From contig CACMRS010000008.1 in the NCBI GenBank assembly GCA_902616165.1, positions 1 through 32,865 on the forward strand: a stretch of DNA of 32,865 bases. The letters run 5' to 3'. Position 1 is the stretch's first letter. Every line of letters starts with the position of its first letter. The notes under the pieces were generated by a model. The model had not been told where the DNA came from. It saw only the letters and a list, made by a program, of their open reading frames with translations, and did not search any database. A program made the position numbers and the translations under genes. Source of the DNA: an uncultured Pelagibacteraceae bacterium. GTDB taxonomy: Bacteria; Pseudomonadota; Alphaproteobacteria; Pelagibacterales; Pelagibacteraceae. This document shows positions 21,439 through 29,133 of the stretch, piece after piece.

Positions 21439-21948
21439 TTATCCAATTTTAATTGTGTTTGCATCAACGAATTCATATTTAGGCACTTCCATATTCCAAG
21501 GTGCTGGTCCTTTTCTTATTCTTCCAGATGTATCATAATGAGATCCATGACATGGACAGAACCAACCATTATAATCACCTTTATCATTTAGAGGTACACA
21601 TCCAAGGTGGGTACATACACCCAACATAACAAGCCACTCAGGGTTTTTTGCTCTATCTTCATCTTTTTCAGGATGAATTAAATCCTCCATCTTAACAGAT
21701 CTTGCTTCATCAATTTCTTCTTGAGTTCTTCTTCTTATAAAGACTGGTTTTCCTCTCCACAAAACAGTTAGTGTATTTCCTGGTGTTAATGCACTTACAT
21801 CAACTTCTGTGCTAGCTAATGCTTTAACAGAAGCATCTGGATTCATTTGATCTATCATTGGCCACACTACTGCAGCCGCACCAACAGCGCCTACAGCTGT
21901 GGTAGCTGTAAATAAAAAATCTCTTCTTTTTGTTTTTTTTTCAGACAC
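21439..21948 (-). CDS. petA: Rieske iron-sulphur subunit of the bc1 complex
   Basis: A 169-residue Rieske protein. The N-terminus has a twin-arginine-type motif (KRRDFLF, R8-R9) ahead of a membrane anchor at about 14-30, so export by Tat is expected. The 2Fe-2S ligands are C112 and H114 in CTHLGC, and C131 and H134 in CPCH; C117 and C133 form the disulphide. The start is GTG at 21948; no in-frame ATG precedes it. It is the first gene of petABC, whose promoter should lie in the 92-bp divergent gap before trmL. Confidence 0.97.
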   Translation of the reverse strand: MSEKKTKRRDFLFTATTAVGAVGAAAVVWPMIDQMNPDASVKALASTEVDVSALTPGNTLTVLWRGKPVFIRRRTQEEIDEARSVKMEDLIHPEKDEDRAKNPEWLVMLGVCTHLGCVPLNDKGDYNGWFCPCHGSHYDTSGRIRKGPAPWNMEVPKYEFVDANTIKIG

Positions 21949-22040
21949 TTTTAGTAGCTTTTGTTATTATCTCTTTTTGATTTAAAATAGTTAATATACG
22001 AATTCATATAATATAAAATAATTATTTTACTACTGAAAGA
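21949..22040. promoter_or_regulatory. Divergent petABC / trmL promoter region with a 16-bp AT palindrome
   Basis: The 92-bp gap between petA (minus) and trmL (plus) must hold the bc1 operon promoter unless it lies in trmL. A perfect 16-bp inverted repeat, TAAAATAATTATTTTA, occupies 22014-22029. It could be an operator, but it is all A/T and so may be chance. No clear -35/-10 pair stands out. Confidence 0.35.
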
Positions 22041-22514
22041 ATGACACAGAATTCAACAATTTTAGGACCCAAAATAGCTTTGTATGAGCCTGATATACCT
22101 CAGAATACTGGTGCAATCATTAGAACTTGTGCTTGTTTGGGTGCTAAACTAGAAATAATTGAACCATGTGGCTTTCTATTATCAGATAAACGATTTAAAA
22201 GAGTGGTTATGGACTATATGGACTATAGCCAAATAGAGTTTTATCAAAGTTCTGAAAAATTTTTTGAGGCAAAGAAGAAAAAAAGAATCGTATTGATGAC
22301 AACTAGGGGTTCAGTAAATTATACTAAATTTAAATTTAAGCCTGATGATACTATTTTGTTTGGAAGAGAAAGTGCTGGGGTACCCGAAAAAGTCCATAAA
22401 CTTATTAAAAATCGTTTAAAAATACCAATGAACAGCCAAGTAAGGTCTCTTAATATTGCATCGTCTGTTGCCATTGTTTTGGCAGAAAGTTTGCGTCAGA
22501 TAAAATTAATATAA
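22041..22514 (+). CDS. trmL: tRNA (cytidine/uridine-34 2'-O)-methyltransferase TrmL
   Basis: A 157-residue minimalist SPOUT methyltransferase consisting of the catalytic knot domain only. Motifs are the N-terminal ALYEPDIPQNTGAIIRTC (13-30), FGRESAGVP (107-115) and SLNIASSVAIVLAE in the trefoil knot. TrmL methylates the wobble ribose of certain leucine tRNAs. Length matches TrmL rather than larger SpoU proteins, which carry extra RNA-binding domains. It is one base ahead of hemF; trmL and hemF next to petABC is a recurring alphaproteobacterial order. Confidence 0.92.
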   Translation: MTQNSTILGPKIALYEPDIPQNTGAIIRTCACLGAKLEIIEPCGFLLSDKRFKRVVMDYMDYSQIEFYQSSEKFFEAKKKKRIVLMTTRGSVNYTKFKFKPDDTILFGRESAGVPEKVHKLIKNRLKIPMNSQVRSLNIASSVAIVLAESLRQIKLI

Positions 22515-22515
22515 A

Positions 22516-23343
22516 ATGGATATTTCAATAAAAAAAGACTTGGCGAGTAACTGGTTTAAGCTATTGCAAAATGCAATATGCGACGACATTTTAAAAATTG
22601 AAAAAAACAAAGTTAATTTTCAATCAACTTCTTGGAAAAGAAGCAATAAAAAAGATGAGGGTGGTGGCGAATATAGAATTCTTAAAAATGGAAAAATTTT
22701 TGAAAAAGTAGGAGTAAATTTTTCAAAAGTTTATGGAAAATTTCCTAAGCAATTTCAAAAGAATATACCAGGCGCAAGTAAAGATCCTAGATTTTGGGCA
22801 TCAGGAATATCAATAGTTATGCATATGCAAAATCCACATATTCCTGCTATGCATTTTAATACCAGATTTATTTGTACAACAAAGAATTGGTTTGGTGGAG
22901 GAATGGATGTAACCCCGGCAATAAAAGATGAAAAAGAGAGGAAAAACTTTCATAAAACATTAAAAGCAATGTGCGATAGACATAATAAGAATTATTATAA
23001 AAAATATAAAAAGTACTGTGATGAATATTTTTATCTACCTCACAGAAAAGAAGCCAGAGGTATAGGTGGAATCTTTTTTGATTATAAAAATGATAATTTT
23101 GAAAATGACTTTAAATTTGTCAGAGATGTTGGTGTTACATTTCAAATGTTATTTAATGAAATAATTAAAAAAAAAATAAAAAGAAAATGGACTTTAAAAG
23201 ATAAAGAGTTTCAGTATATTAAAAGAGGTCGATACACAGAATTTAATTTACTCTATGATAGAGGAACAAAATTTGGACTACAAACTGGTGGTAATGTTGA
23301 AGGAATTTTAATGTCATTACCTCCGATTGCAAAATGGAAATAA
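22516..23343 (+). CDS. hemF: Oxygen-dependent coproporphyrinogen III oxidase
   Basis: A 275-residue HemF that converts coproporphyrinogen III to protoporphyrinogen IX using O2, in haem synthesis. Conserved blocks are [17 protein letters not shown], the substrate-site region [24 protein letters not shown], the signature [12 protein letters not shown], and the C-terminal [16 protein letters not shown]. It is slightly shorter than the roughly 300-residue E. coli protein. The aerobic form agrees with the bc1 genes next door and an oxygen-respiring lifestyle. It sits between trmL (one base) and greA (five bases). Confidence 0.97.
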   Translation: MDISIKKDLASNWFKLLQNAICDDILKIEKNKVNFQSTSWKRSNKKDEGGGEYRILKNGKIFEKVGVNFSKVYGKFPKQFQKNIPGASKDPRFWASGISIVMHMQNPHIPAMHFNTRFICTTKNWFGGGMDVTPAIKDEKERKNFHKTLKAMCDRHNKNYYKKYKKYCDEYFYLPHRKEARGIGGIFFDYKNDNFENDFKFVRDVGVTFQMLFNEIIKKKIKRKWTLKDKEFQYIKRGRYTEFNLLYDRGTKFGLQTGGNVEGILMSLPPIAKWK

Positions 23344-23348
23344 AACAA

Positions 23349-23825
23349 ATGGATAAAGAGCCAATAACATTAAACGGATTAAATAAACTAAAAGAAGAAT
23401 TAGTTTTTTTAAAAGAAAAAAAAAGACCTGAAATAGTAGCTGCAATTGCTGAAGCAAGATCCCATGGAGACCTTAAAGAAAATGCTGAATATCATGCAGC
23501 TAAAGAAGAACAATCTCATAACGAAGGAAGAATTACAGAAATTAATGATATTATTGCAAGAGCAAATGTTATTGACGTTACAAAACTAAACAATGAAGGA
23601 AAAGTAATTTTTGGATCTACAGTTTATTTAGAAGATTTAGATACTGGTGAAAAAATTAATTATAAAATTGTTGGAAGAGATGAGGCAGATTTAAAACAAA
23701 AACTAATTTTCTTTCAATCACCGATTGGTAAAGGTTTGATTGGAAAAAATAAAAGTGATTTAGTTGAAATAAATACACCCTCTGGTGTAAAAAATTTTGA
23801 AATTAAAGACGTTAAATATATTTAA
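23349..23825 (+). CDS. greA: Transcription elongation factor GreA
   Basis: A 158-residue GreA that rescues backtracked RNA polymerase by stimulating transcript cleavage through the secondary channel. The N-terminal antiparallel coiled coil (about 10-75) carries the acidic tip in [16 protein letters not shown], and the C-terminal FKBP-like domain ends with [14 protein letters not shown] and VEIKD-type strands. An ATG at 23334 would add five residues and overlap hemF; the ATG at 23349 gives the family N-terminus ([14 protein letters not shown]). The stop overlaps the opposing cca stop within a shared TTAA. Confidence 0.95.
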   Translation: MDKEPITLNGLNKLKEELVFLKEKKRPEIVAAIAEARSHGDLKENAEYHAAKEEQSHNEGRITEINDIIARANVIDVTKLNNEGKVIFGSTVYLEDLDTGEKINYKIVGRDEADLKQKLIFFQSPIGKGLIGKNKSDLVEINTPSGVKNFEIKDVKYI

Positions 23826-25096
23826 CTTTTAACTATTTGTTCTACCTGCTTATCTGAAATTTGAAATCCGTTTTGAACCCAAGTTTCTTCGATTTTTTTT
23901 AATTTATTACCTAAAGTTTTACCCTCAGGAATTTGAAATTTAGACATTAGTAGATCAGCCCCTACTGGCAAAGTTGGAATTACTTTGTCTTTATAAGTAT
24001 CTAATAGTTTAATTAATTTTTTTTCTACTTTGTTTGAGTTAAATATTTTAAAATTAATTATATCTATTACAGCCTGTCGCCCATTAAAATAAAAAAATTT
24101 ATTCAAGTTTTTTTCTGTAAAGTTGTTTAAAGTTACTTTTTCTCTATAGAAAAAATCTATCAATTTTAATCTTTTCTTATCTTTGTTAGATATTTTAAAT
24201 TTATAAAGAAAATAATCAACATTATCAGTCCCATCAATCACTAAAAGTGCAATTAAGAATATAAAGTCAATTTTTAAAAAATTCTCAACAGCATAAGAAT
24301 TTTGTTTTTTAAAATTTTTAATATTCTTTAATTGAGGGAAAATTATTTCTACGAGTTCTAAACCTTCTTTATCTTTAAAGAGTTTTAAAAATCCATTTGA
24401 ACTAGTTATTTTTTTTAATTCATCGATTAATCTTTCAGATGATATATTTGAAATTCCATCAATATTTTTTTTTATATTTTTTATTATTTCTGGCTGGTGC
24501 TTATGATTTGAATAATTTAAATAAAATCTTAAATATCTCAAAATACGTAAATAATCCTCTTGAATTCTTTTTTCCGCATTGCCAATAAAATTAATATAAC
24601 CCTCCTCTAAATCTTTTTTACCGTTAAATGGATCAAATAAATTACCATCACCATCTGCATAAATTGAATTGATAGTAAAATCCCTTCTAGAAGCATCTTC
24701 CTTCCAATCTAAAGAGAATTCTACTTTAGCATGCCTTCCATCAGTTGAGACGTCTTTCCTTAAAGAAGTAATTTCATATTTATATTCATCAATTATTACA
24801 GTTATAGTTCCGTGTTCAATTCCTGTTTCGTAATAACTTATTTGTTTGTTTTTAAGAGCCTCACAAACTTCCAGAGGCGTTAAATTTGTTGCGAGGTCAA
24901 TATCATCAACATTTTCTTTTTTGATCACTTTTCTTACACACCCACCCACATATCTGATTTCACTTTTCTCTGAAAAATTATTAATTGCTTCAAAAATTTT
25001 ATTTGCGGGTGTTGTTAAAGTAATTTGTTTTAAATTTTGACTGATATAATCAAGATTTTTTGATCGGGAAAAAAATTTATCTAAAAAATTTTTCAT
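23822..25096 (-). CDS. cca: CCA tRNA nucleotidyltransferase / poly(A) polymerase family protein
   Basis: A class II nucleotidyltransferase of 424 residues. Motif A is YVGGCVR (49-55) with catalytic carboxylates D65 and D67 ([11 protein letters not shown]), followed by [33 protein letters not shown] and the [15 protein letters not shown] block. The C-terminal helical half is divergent. The likely job is adding or repairing the tRNA 3' CCA end, although poly(A) polymerase cannot be excluded from motifs. The ATG is three bases after the 3' CCA of tRNA-Gln on the same strand, leaving no room for a ribosome-binding site outside the tRNA. No alternative ATG occurs before the catalytic domain. Confidence 0.88.
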   Translation of the reverse strand: MKNFLDKFFSRSKNLDYISQNLKQITLTTPANKIFEAINNFSEKSEIRYVGGCVRKVIKKENVDDIDLATNLTPLEVCEALKNKQISYYETGIEHGTITVIIDEYKYEITSLRKDVSTDGRHAKVEFSLDWKEDASRRDFTINSIYADGDGNLFDPFNGKKDLEEGYINFIGNAEKRIQEDYLRILRYLRFYLNYSNHKHQPEIIKNIKKNIDGISNISSERLIDELKKITSSNGFLKLFKDKEGLELVEIIFPQLKNIKNFKKQNSYAVENFLKIDFIFLIALLVIDGTDNVDYFLYKFKISNKDKKRLKLIDFFYREKVTLNNFTEKNLNKFFYFNGRQAVIDIINFKIFNSNKVEKKLIKLLDTYKDKVIPTLPVGADLLMSKFQIPEGKTLGNKLKKIEETWVQNGFQISDKQVEQIVKS

Positions 25097-25099
25097 AAA

Positions 25100-25173
25100 T
25101 GGCTGGGGCGCTAGGATTCGAACCTAGGATGCAGGTACCAAAAACCCGTGCCTTACCGCTTGGCTACGCCCCA
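25100..25173 (-). tRNA. trnQ: tRNA-Gln (anticodon UUG), CCA encoded
   Basis: The minus strand gives a complete cloverleaf. The acceptor stem TGGGGCG (25173-25167) pairs with CGCCCCA (25110-25104), then discriminator G and encoded CCA (25102-25100). The D arm contains AGCCAAGCGGTAAGGC, the anticodon stem CGGGT/ACCTG encloses loop TTTTGGT with anticodon TTG, and the T arm contains GGTTCGAATCC. The sequence is close to E. coli tRNA-Gln. It lies 33 bp after ispE and 3 bp before cca, so it may be cotranscribed with both. Confidence 0.95.
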
Positions 25174-25206
25174 ATACTAGCTTCCTATAACATAAAAATA
25201 TAAAAT

Positions 25207-26052
25207 TCATATAGTTTTTGCTGTAACACACCAATAATTTTTATATTTTCTTTTAAATTTAGCTTTTGCCAATTTACAACTCTTTAATGAATTATAATAG
25301 GCAACAATTGTTGATCCTGAACCAGTCATTCTTACAAATAATGGATTATTTATACTTTCTAAGAATAACTTTATTTTTTTAAGTTTTGGATATTTTTTAA
25401 GTGCTATTGTTTCAAGGGCATTTTGTTGATCAATCAAATATTTTACTCCAAACATGTTTTTTTTAGGTTTGTTATATTTTGATTTTGTATACATTCGAAC
25501 AGCTGAGTATATTTTTTTAGTTGAGCACCCAAAATCAGGCTTTACTAAAGTAGAGTAATATTTTGGAGTATTATAAATCTTTTTTATTCTACCACCTGAT
25601 GACAACACACAGCTGGATGAAATGGTTCCCAGAATAACATCGGAGCCAACCAAGTCACAGATACTTCGAGTTTTTTGGTGATTGGGATTAATAATTTTTT
25701 TTTTAACCAGATAATTAAACACACTAGCTGCGTTCATTGATCCCCCACCCAACCCAGCTTCTTGAGGGATTAATTTTTTAATTTTAACTTTGAATTTTTT
25801 ATTTTTTAATAAATTTTCTTTATCTAGTATTTGAAATAATTTTTGAACAGTATTTTTTTTTCCTATATTTTTAGAAAATTTTCCATAAAAAGAAATATGA
25901 TGTTTTTTTCCATTATGTTGATTTATCGAAATAACATCATGTAAATCTATGAAACCAATTATACTTTCAATTTTATGTAAAACCTTTTTTTTTCCAGTGA
26001 TATTTAATGCTAAATTTAACTTTGCATTAGATTTAATTTTATTTATTTTCAT
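25207..26052 (-). CDS. ispE: 4-diphosphocytidyl-2-C-methyl-D-erythritol kinase
   Basis: A 281-residue GHMP kinase that phosphorylates CDP-methylerythritol in the MEP route to isoprenoids. The substrate-binding Lys sits in SNAKLNLAL (8-16), the ATP-binding glycine motif GLGGGSMNAAS is at 100-110, a catalytic Asp candidate is in CDLVGSDVILG, and motif III is MTGSGSTIVAYY near 243. The protein is unusually Lys-rich. Its ATG directly follows the TAA of the TPR gene (TAAATG). tRNA-Gln and cca lie downstream on the same strand. Confidence 0.94.
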   Translation of the reverse strand: MKINKIKSNAKLNLALNITGKKKVLHKIESIIGFIDLHDVISINQHNGKKHHISFYGKFSKNIGKKNTVQKLFQILDKENLLKNKKFKVKIKKLIPQEAGLGGGSMNAASVFNYLVKKKIINPNHQKTRSICDLVGSDVILGTISSSCVLSSGGRIKKIYNTPKYYSTLVKPDFGCSTKKIYSAVRMYTKSKYNKPKKNMFGVKYLIDQQNALETIALKKYPKLKKIKLFLESINNPLFVRMTGSGSTIVAYYNSLKSCKLAKAKFKRKYKNYWCVTAKTI

Positions 26053-27738
26053 TTAGGAATTTTTAAGACCCTCAATTACTTTAATATTAATTTTTTCTCT
26101 CATATCGTCTTCGGTATCATCAAAAGTTAATACGTTGTTCCAAAAATATCTTGCTTGAATTTTTCGATTTAATTTCCATAAAATGTCTCCATAATGATCA
26201 TTCACGATCGGATCATCTGGCATTAATTCTACAGCTCTTTTTAAATACTTTTCTGCTTCTAGATAATCCTCTATTAAAAAATACGCCCATCCAATTGAAT
26301 CAATAATATATGGATCATTGCTTTTTAAATCATATGCTGTTTTTAACATATCCATTGCTTCATTAATTTTATAATCACGCTCTAACCAAGAGTAAGCAAG
26401 GTAATTTAAAATATATGCATCACTAGGATCAATTTTAAGCGCATGCAATAAATCTTCATCCGACTTTTCATAATTGCCCATTCTTTCATAACTACCACCT
26501 CTACGATACAATACATCTGATTTGATAAGTGAATTGTCATCCAGTATTAAAATAATTTCTGTATAACGATCTATTGCCTTTTCATAATTTTTAGAATTTT
26601 TATAAAAATTGGCTAAATCAAAAATCATTTTTATATTTGGATTTTCAATTTTATTAAATTTTGAGTCTATGTATTTAATTCCATTTTCATAATCCTGCTC
26701 TTGAATTATTATTTGAGCTTCTTTTTTTAATCTAAACCAATAATAAAATTCATCTTCTTTTTTAAAGTTTTTTAAGATCCTTTGTACTTTATCAAATTCA
26801 TCATTAAGATAAAAATTTTCTGCAACTAGTGACAAATTAAATTCAAACTTGGGATTTAAATAGTTTGACAAATTTAAGTAAAAATTTGATTTCTCAAAAT
26901 TATCCTGAGAAGAATAAAGATTAGAGATTAAAAATAAAAACTCACTTACAAGATCATTATGATCTTTGCATGAAAAAATTTTTCCAAAATCATCGAACTT
27001 TTCTTTGTCTACCCAACTTTTACTTTGTGAAATTAAAAGTGTTGAATTTATATGATCAATTTGTTCAACAACTAATCTTGCTTCATTTAATTTATTGTTA
27101 TCAATTAAATGATTAAGATAAAAGAAAATGTATCTTGAATAATCACCTTGTTGATTATTTATTAAATTAAGAAAAAATGACGAAGTTCTTTTATCTTCAA
27201 TATAACATCTTTGGAATGTCTCAGCTATAAGAGACAGGTTTCCAAAATTTTTTTTGTTATCTAATATTTTTTTATTTTTAAATGTATAAATGTATTGTTT
27301 AAGTGTTTCAAATATAACTAGGTTTATCCTATCTTCATCTTGAAATTTTAAACTTTGTGTTAAATATTCGTCAGCTTTTTTAAAGTTATTTTTTTTTAAA
27401 CTGTCAATTATTAAAATTATATACGCATCATAAAAATCTGAATTAGATTTGTTTGCATTGTTAATTAATACATTAATTGCTTGAGGTACTTTGTTATCTA
27501 AAACTAAAGAGTTAACATATCTTTTTAAATAACTATCATGTTTGTTAATTAATACTTTGGTTAAGTTAAAAAATTTTAAAGCCTCAGAATTATCTCGATT
27601 TTCAAATGCAACAATTCCAGAAAAATAATTTGATAAATCTCTTGAGTTGAAATCATTAAAAGTAGCACTTTTAGAATACAAAGGTGTCTGATAAGATAGG
27701 AATATTAATAGTACTAATTTTAGAAATTTTAGGAACAT
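26053..27738 (-). CDS. Exported tetratricopeptide-repeat protein
   Basis: A 561-residue protein beginning with a signal sequence (FLKFLKLVLLIFLSYQTPLYS, about 2-22, with no lipobox cysteine). The body is helical with degenerate repeats, and clear TPR units appear in the C-terminal third, for example SDVLYRRGGSYERMGNYEKS, DAYILNYLAYSWLE and YIIDSIGWAYFLIEDYLEAE. TPR solenoids bind proteins; a periplasmic scaffolding or envelope-assembly role is likely, with no partner identified. A TPR gene next to ispE is a recurring alphaproteobacterial arrangement. Its start is only 11 bp from the start of the divergent UDG-family gene. Confidence 0.8.
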   Translation of the reverse strand: MFLKFLKLVLLIFLSYQTPLYSKSATFNDFNSRDLSNYFSGIVAFENRDNSEALKFFNLTKVLINKHDSYLKRYVNSLVLDNKVPQAINVLINNANKSNSDFYDAYIILIIDSLKKNNFKKADEYLTQSLKFQDEDRINLVIFETLKQYIYTFKNKKILDNKKNFGNLSLIAETFQRCYIEDKRTSSFFLNLINNQQGDYSRYIFFYLNHLIDNNKLNEARLVVEQIDHINSTLLISQSKSWVDKEKFDDFGKIFSCKDHNDLVSEFLFLISNLYSSQDNFEKSNFYLNLSNYLNPKFEFNLSLVAENFYLNDEFDKVQRILKNFKKEDEFYYWFRLKKEAQIIIQEQDYENGIKYIDSKFNKIENPNIKMIFDLANFYKNSKNYEKAIDRYTEIILILDDNSLIKSDVLYRRGGSYERMGNYEKSDEDLLHALKIDPSDAYILNYLAYSWLERDYKINEAMDMLKTAYDLKSNDPYIIDSIGWAYFLIEDYLEAEKYLKRAVELMPDDPIVNDHYGDILWKLNRKIQARYFWNNVLTFDDTEDDMREKINIKVIEGLKNS

Positions 27739-27749
27739 GTAACCATACT

Positions 27750-28469
27750 ATGACTAAAAAAATGATAAATCAAAATACCAAATTAAACCAAGAACTAATT
27801 AATACTATTGAGCCAAAATTTATATTCGCAGATAAGCCAATAAATAGATTTAATATTTTAGAAACGGACAATGACACCCTGCAAATTAATAAAGAAGAAT
27901 TACTTAAAAATTTAAAAGATCAAATAAATTCAATTGAAAATTGTAAATTGAAAGAAAATTCAAATAAAATCATTTTAGGTGAGGGAAATATAAATAGCCC
28001 TTTAATGTTAATTGGAGAATCTCCTGGGGCTGAAGAAGAAAAATTGGGTGTCCCATTTAGAGGAGAGGTTGGCGAACTTCTTAACAAAATGCTTATAGCT
28101 ATCAATATTAAGAGACAAAATATTTATACAAGTTATGCAATCAATTTTAGACCACCTGATGACAGAAAACCAACCTCAACTGAAATTAAAAGATACTCAG
28201 TATTTTTGAAGGAGCATATATCGATTATAAACCCAAAGATTATTGTTTTGATGGGTAGTTCGGCAATGGAGGCTGTAACAGGAATAAGTGAAAAAATAAC
28301 TACTGAAAGAGGACATTGGAAGGAAGTGATTTTAAAAAACAAAACATTCCCTTTAATGATAACTTTTAATCCATCTTATTTAATCCGTTTTCCAGAAAAT
28401 AAAAAACACTCATGGGAAGATTTAAAGAAAATTAGAGACAAAATCAAAGATCTTAAGTTAAAAATTTGA
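27750..28469 (+). CDS. Uracil-DNA glycosylase superfamily protein (family 4-like)
   Basis: A 239-residue UDG-fold protein expected to excise uracil from DNA. Motif 1 is GESPGAEEEKLGVPFRGEVGELL (split around residues 89-111), and the second active-site loop is FNPSYLIR (206-213). Family 4 enzymes hold a 4Fe-4S cluster with four Cys; here only C65 remains, the others being I62, F133 and Y149. N207 stands where most family 4 enzymes have His. Activity may therefore be altered. An upstream ATG at 27684 would overlap the TPR gene by 55 nt and add a non-family segment; the ATGs at 27750 or 27762 are better. Its stop overlaps the rnhB start (TGATG). Confidence 0.8.
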   Translation: MTKKMINQNTKLNQELINTIEPKFIFADKPINRFNILETDNDTLQINKEELLKNLKDQINSIENCKLKENSNKIILGEGNINSPLMLIGESPGAEEEKLGVPFRGEVGELLNKMLIAINIKRQNIYTSYAINFRPPDDRKPTSTEIKRYSVFLKEHISIINPKIIVLMGSSAMEAVTGISEKITTERGHWKEVILKNKTFPLMITFNPSYLIRFPENKKHSWEDLKKIRDKIKDLKLKI

Positions 28470-29029
28470 TGAAGATAATTGCTGGGGTTGATGAGGTTGG
28501 TAGAGGAAGTTTAATTGGGCCTGTTTATGCTTCAGCAGTAATTTTAAAAAAATCAATTAATTCAAAGTTATTAAAAGATTCAAAATCATTAAGTAAAAAA
28601 GAAAGAGAGTATCTATGTAGATACATAAAAAAAAATTCTACTTGGTCCATAGGCAAAGCTTCTGTCAAAGAAATAGAAAAACTGAATATACTTCAAGCAA
28701 GTTTGCTGGCTATGAAAAGAGCCATCAAAAAACTTAATAGAAAACCAACACACGTTCTAATAGATGGAAACAAAACTCCAGAGTTAGAAAATTATAATTT
28801 AAAATCAGTAATTAAAGGAGATAAAAAAATCCCCTCTATTTCGGCAGCTTCTATAATTGCAAAAGTATCAAGGGATAAATTTATAACTACCTTGTCAAAA
28901 AAAAATAAAGGTTATGAATGGGATAAAAACTTTGGGTACGGAACAAAACAGCATTTAAAAGCTTTAAAAAAATTAGGTATTACTAAACATCATAGAAAAA
29001 CTTTTTCACCAATATCTAAAATAAATTAA
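28469..29029 (+). CDS. rnhB: Ribonuclease HII
   Basis: A 186-residue RNase HII that cuts RNA in RNA-DNA hybrids and starts removal of single ribonucleotides from DNA. Catalytic residues D8 and E9 are in AGVDEVGRGSLIGPVY, D99 is in HVLIDGNK, and the ISAASIIAKVSRD block (123-136) supplies further active-site positions. KNFGYGTKQHLKAL precedes the C-terminus. A TTG at 28466 is an alternative start adding one residue; the ATG at 28469, in TGATG with the UDG stop, is preferred. rnhB followed by ccrM is a familiar alphaproteobacterial pair. Confidence 0.96.
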   Translation: MKIIAGVDEVGRGSLIGPVYASAVILKKSINSKLLKDSKSLSKKEREYLCRYIKKNSTWSIGKASVKEIEKLNILQASLLAMKRAIKKLNRKPTHVLIDGNKTPELENYNLKSVIKGDKKIPSISAASIIAKVSRDKFITTLSKKNKGYEWDKNFGYGTKQHLKALKKLGITKHHRKTFSPISKIN

Positions 29030-29092
29030 CACTACATCTAGTTACCTTCTAATTTAGAAACACTAATCGAATCCAAATTTTTCAATCTCAGG

Positions 29093-29121
29093 TTGACCGT
29101 AGAATCCATTTGGAGTCTAAT
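29093..29121 (+). promoter_or_regulatory. Candidate ccrM promoter overlapping GANTC sites
   Basis: TTGACC (29093-29098), a 17-base spacer and TCTAAT (29116-29121) make a good sigma70-like match. GAATC at 29102-29106 lies in the spacer and GAGTC at 29113-29117 runs into the -10 box. A third site, GAATC at 29069-29073, lies upstream. The predicted start of transcription is only a few bases before the ATG at 29134, giving a very short leader. Methylation of these sites by CcrM itself could modulate the promoter. Confidence 0.55.
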
Positions 29122-29133
29122 TAATTTTTACAA

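Noticed and set aside
29026-29046. TTAAC...GTTAC half-sites near the rnhB stop as a CtrA box for ccrM
   Set aside because: The CtrA consensus is a direct TTAA-N7-TTAA arrangement. These half-sites are inverted with the wrong spacing and one carries a mismatch.
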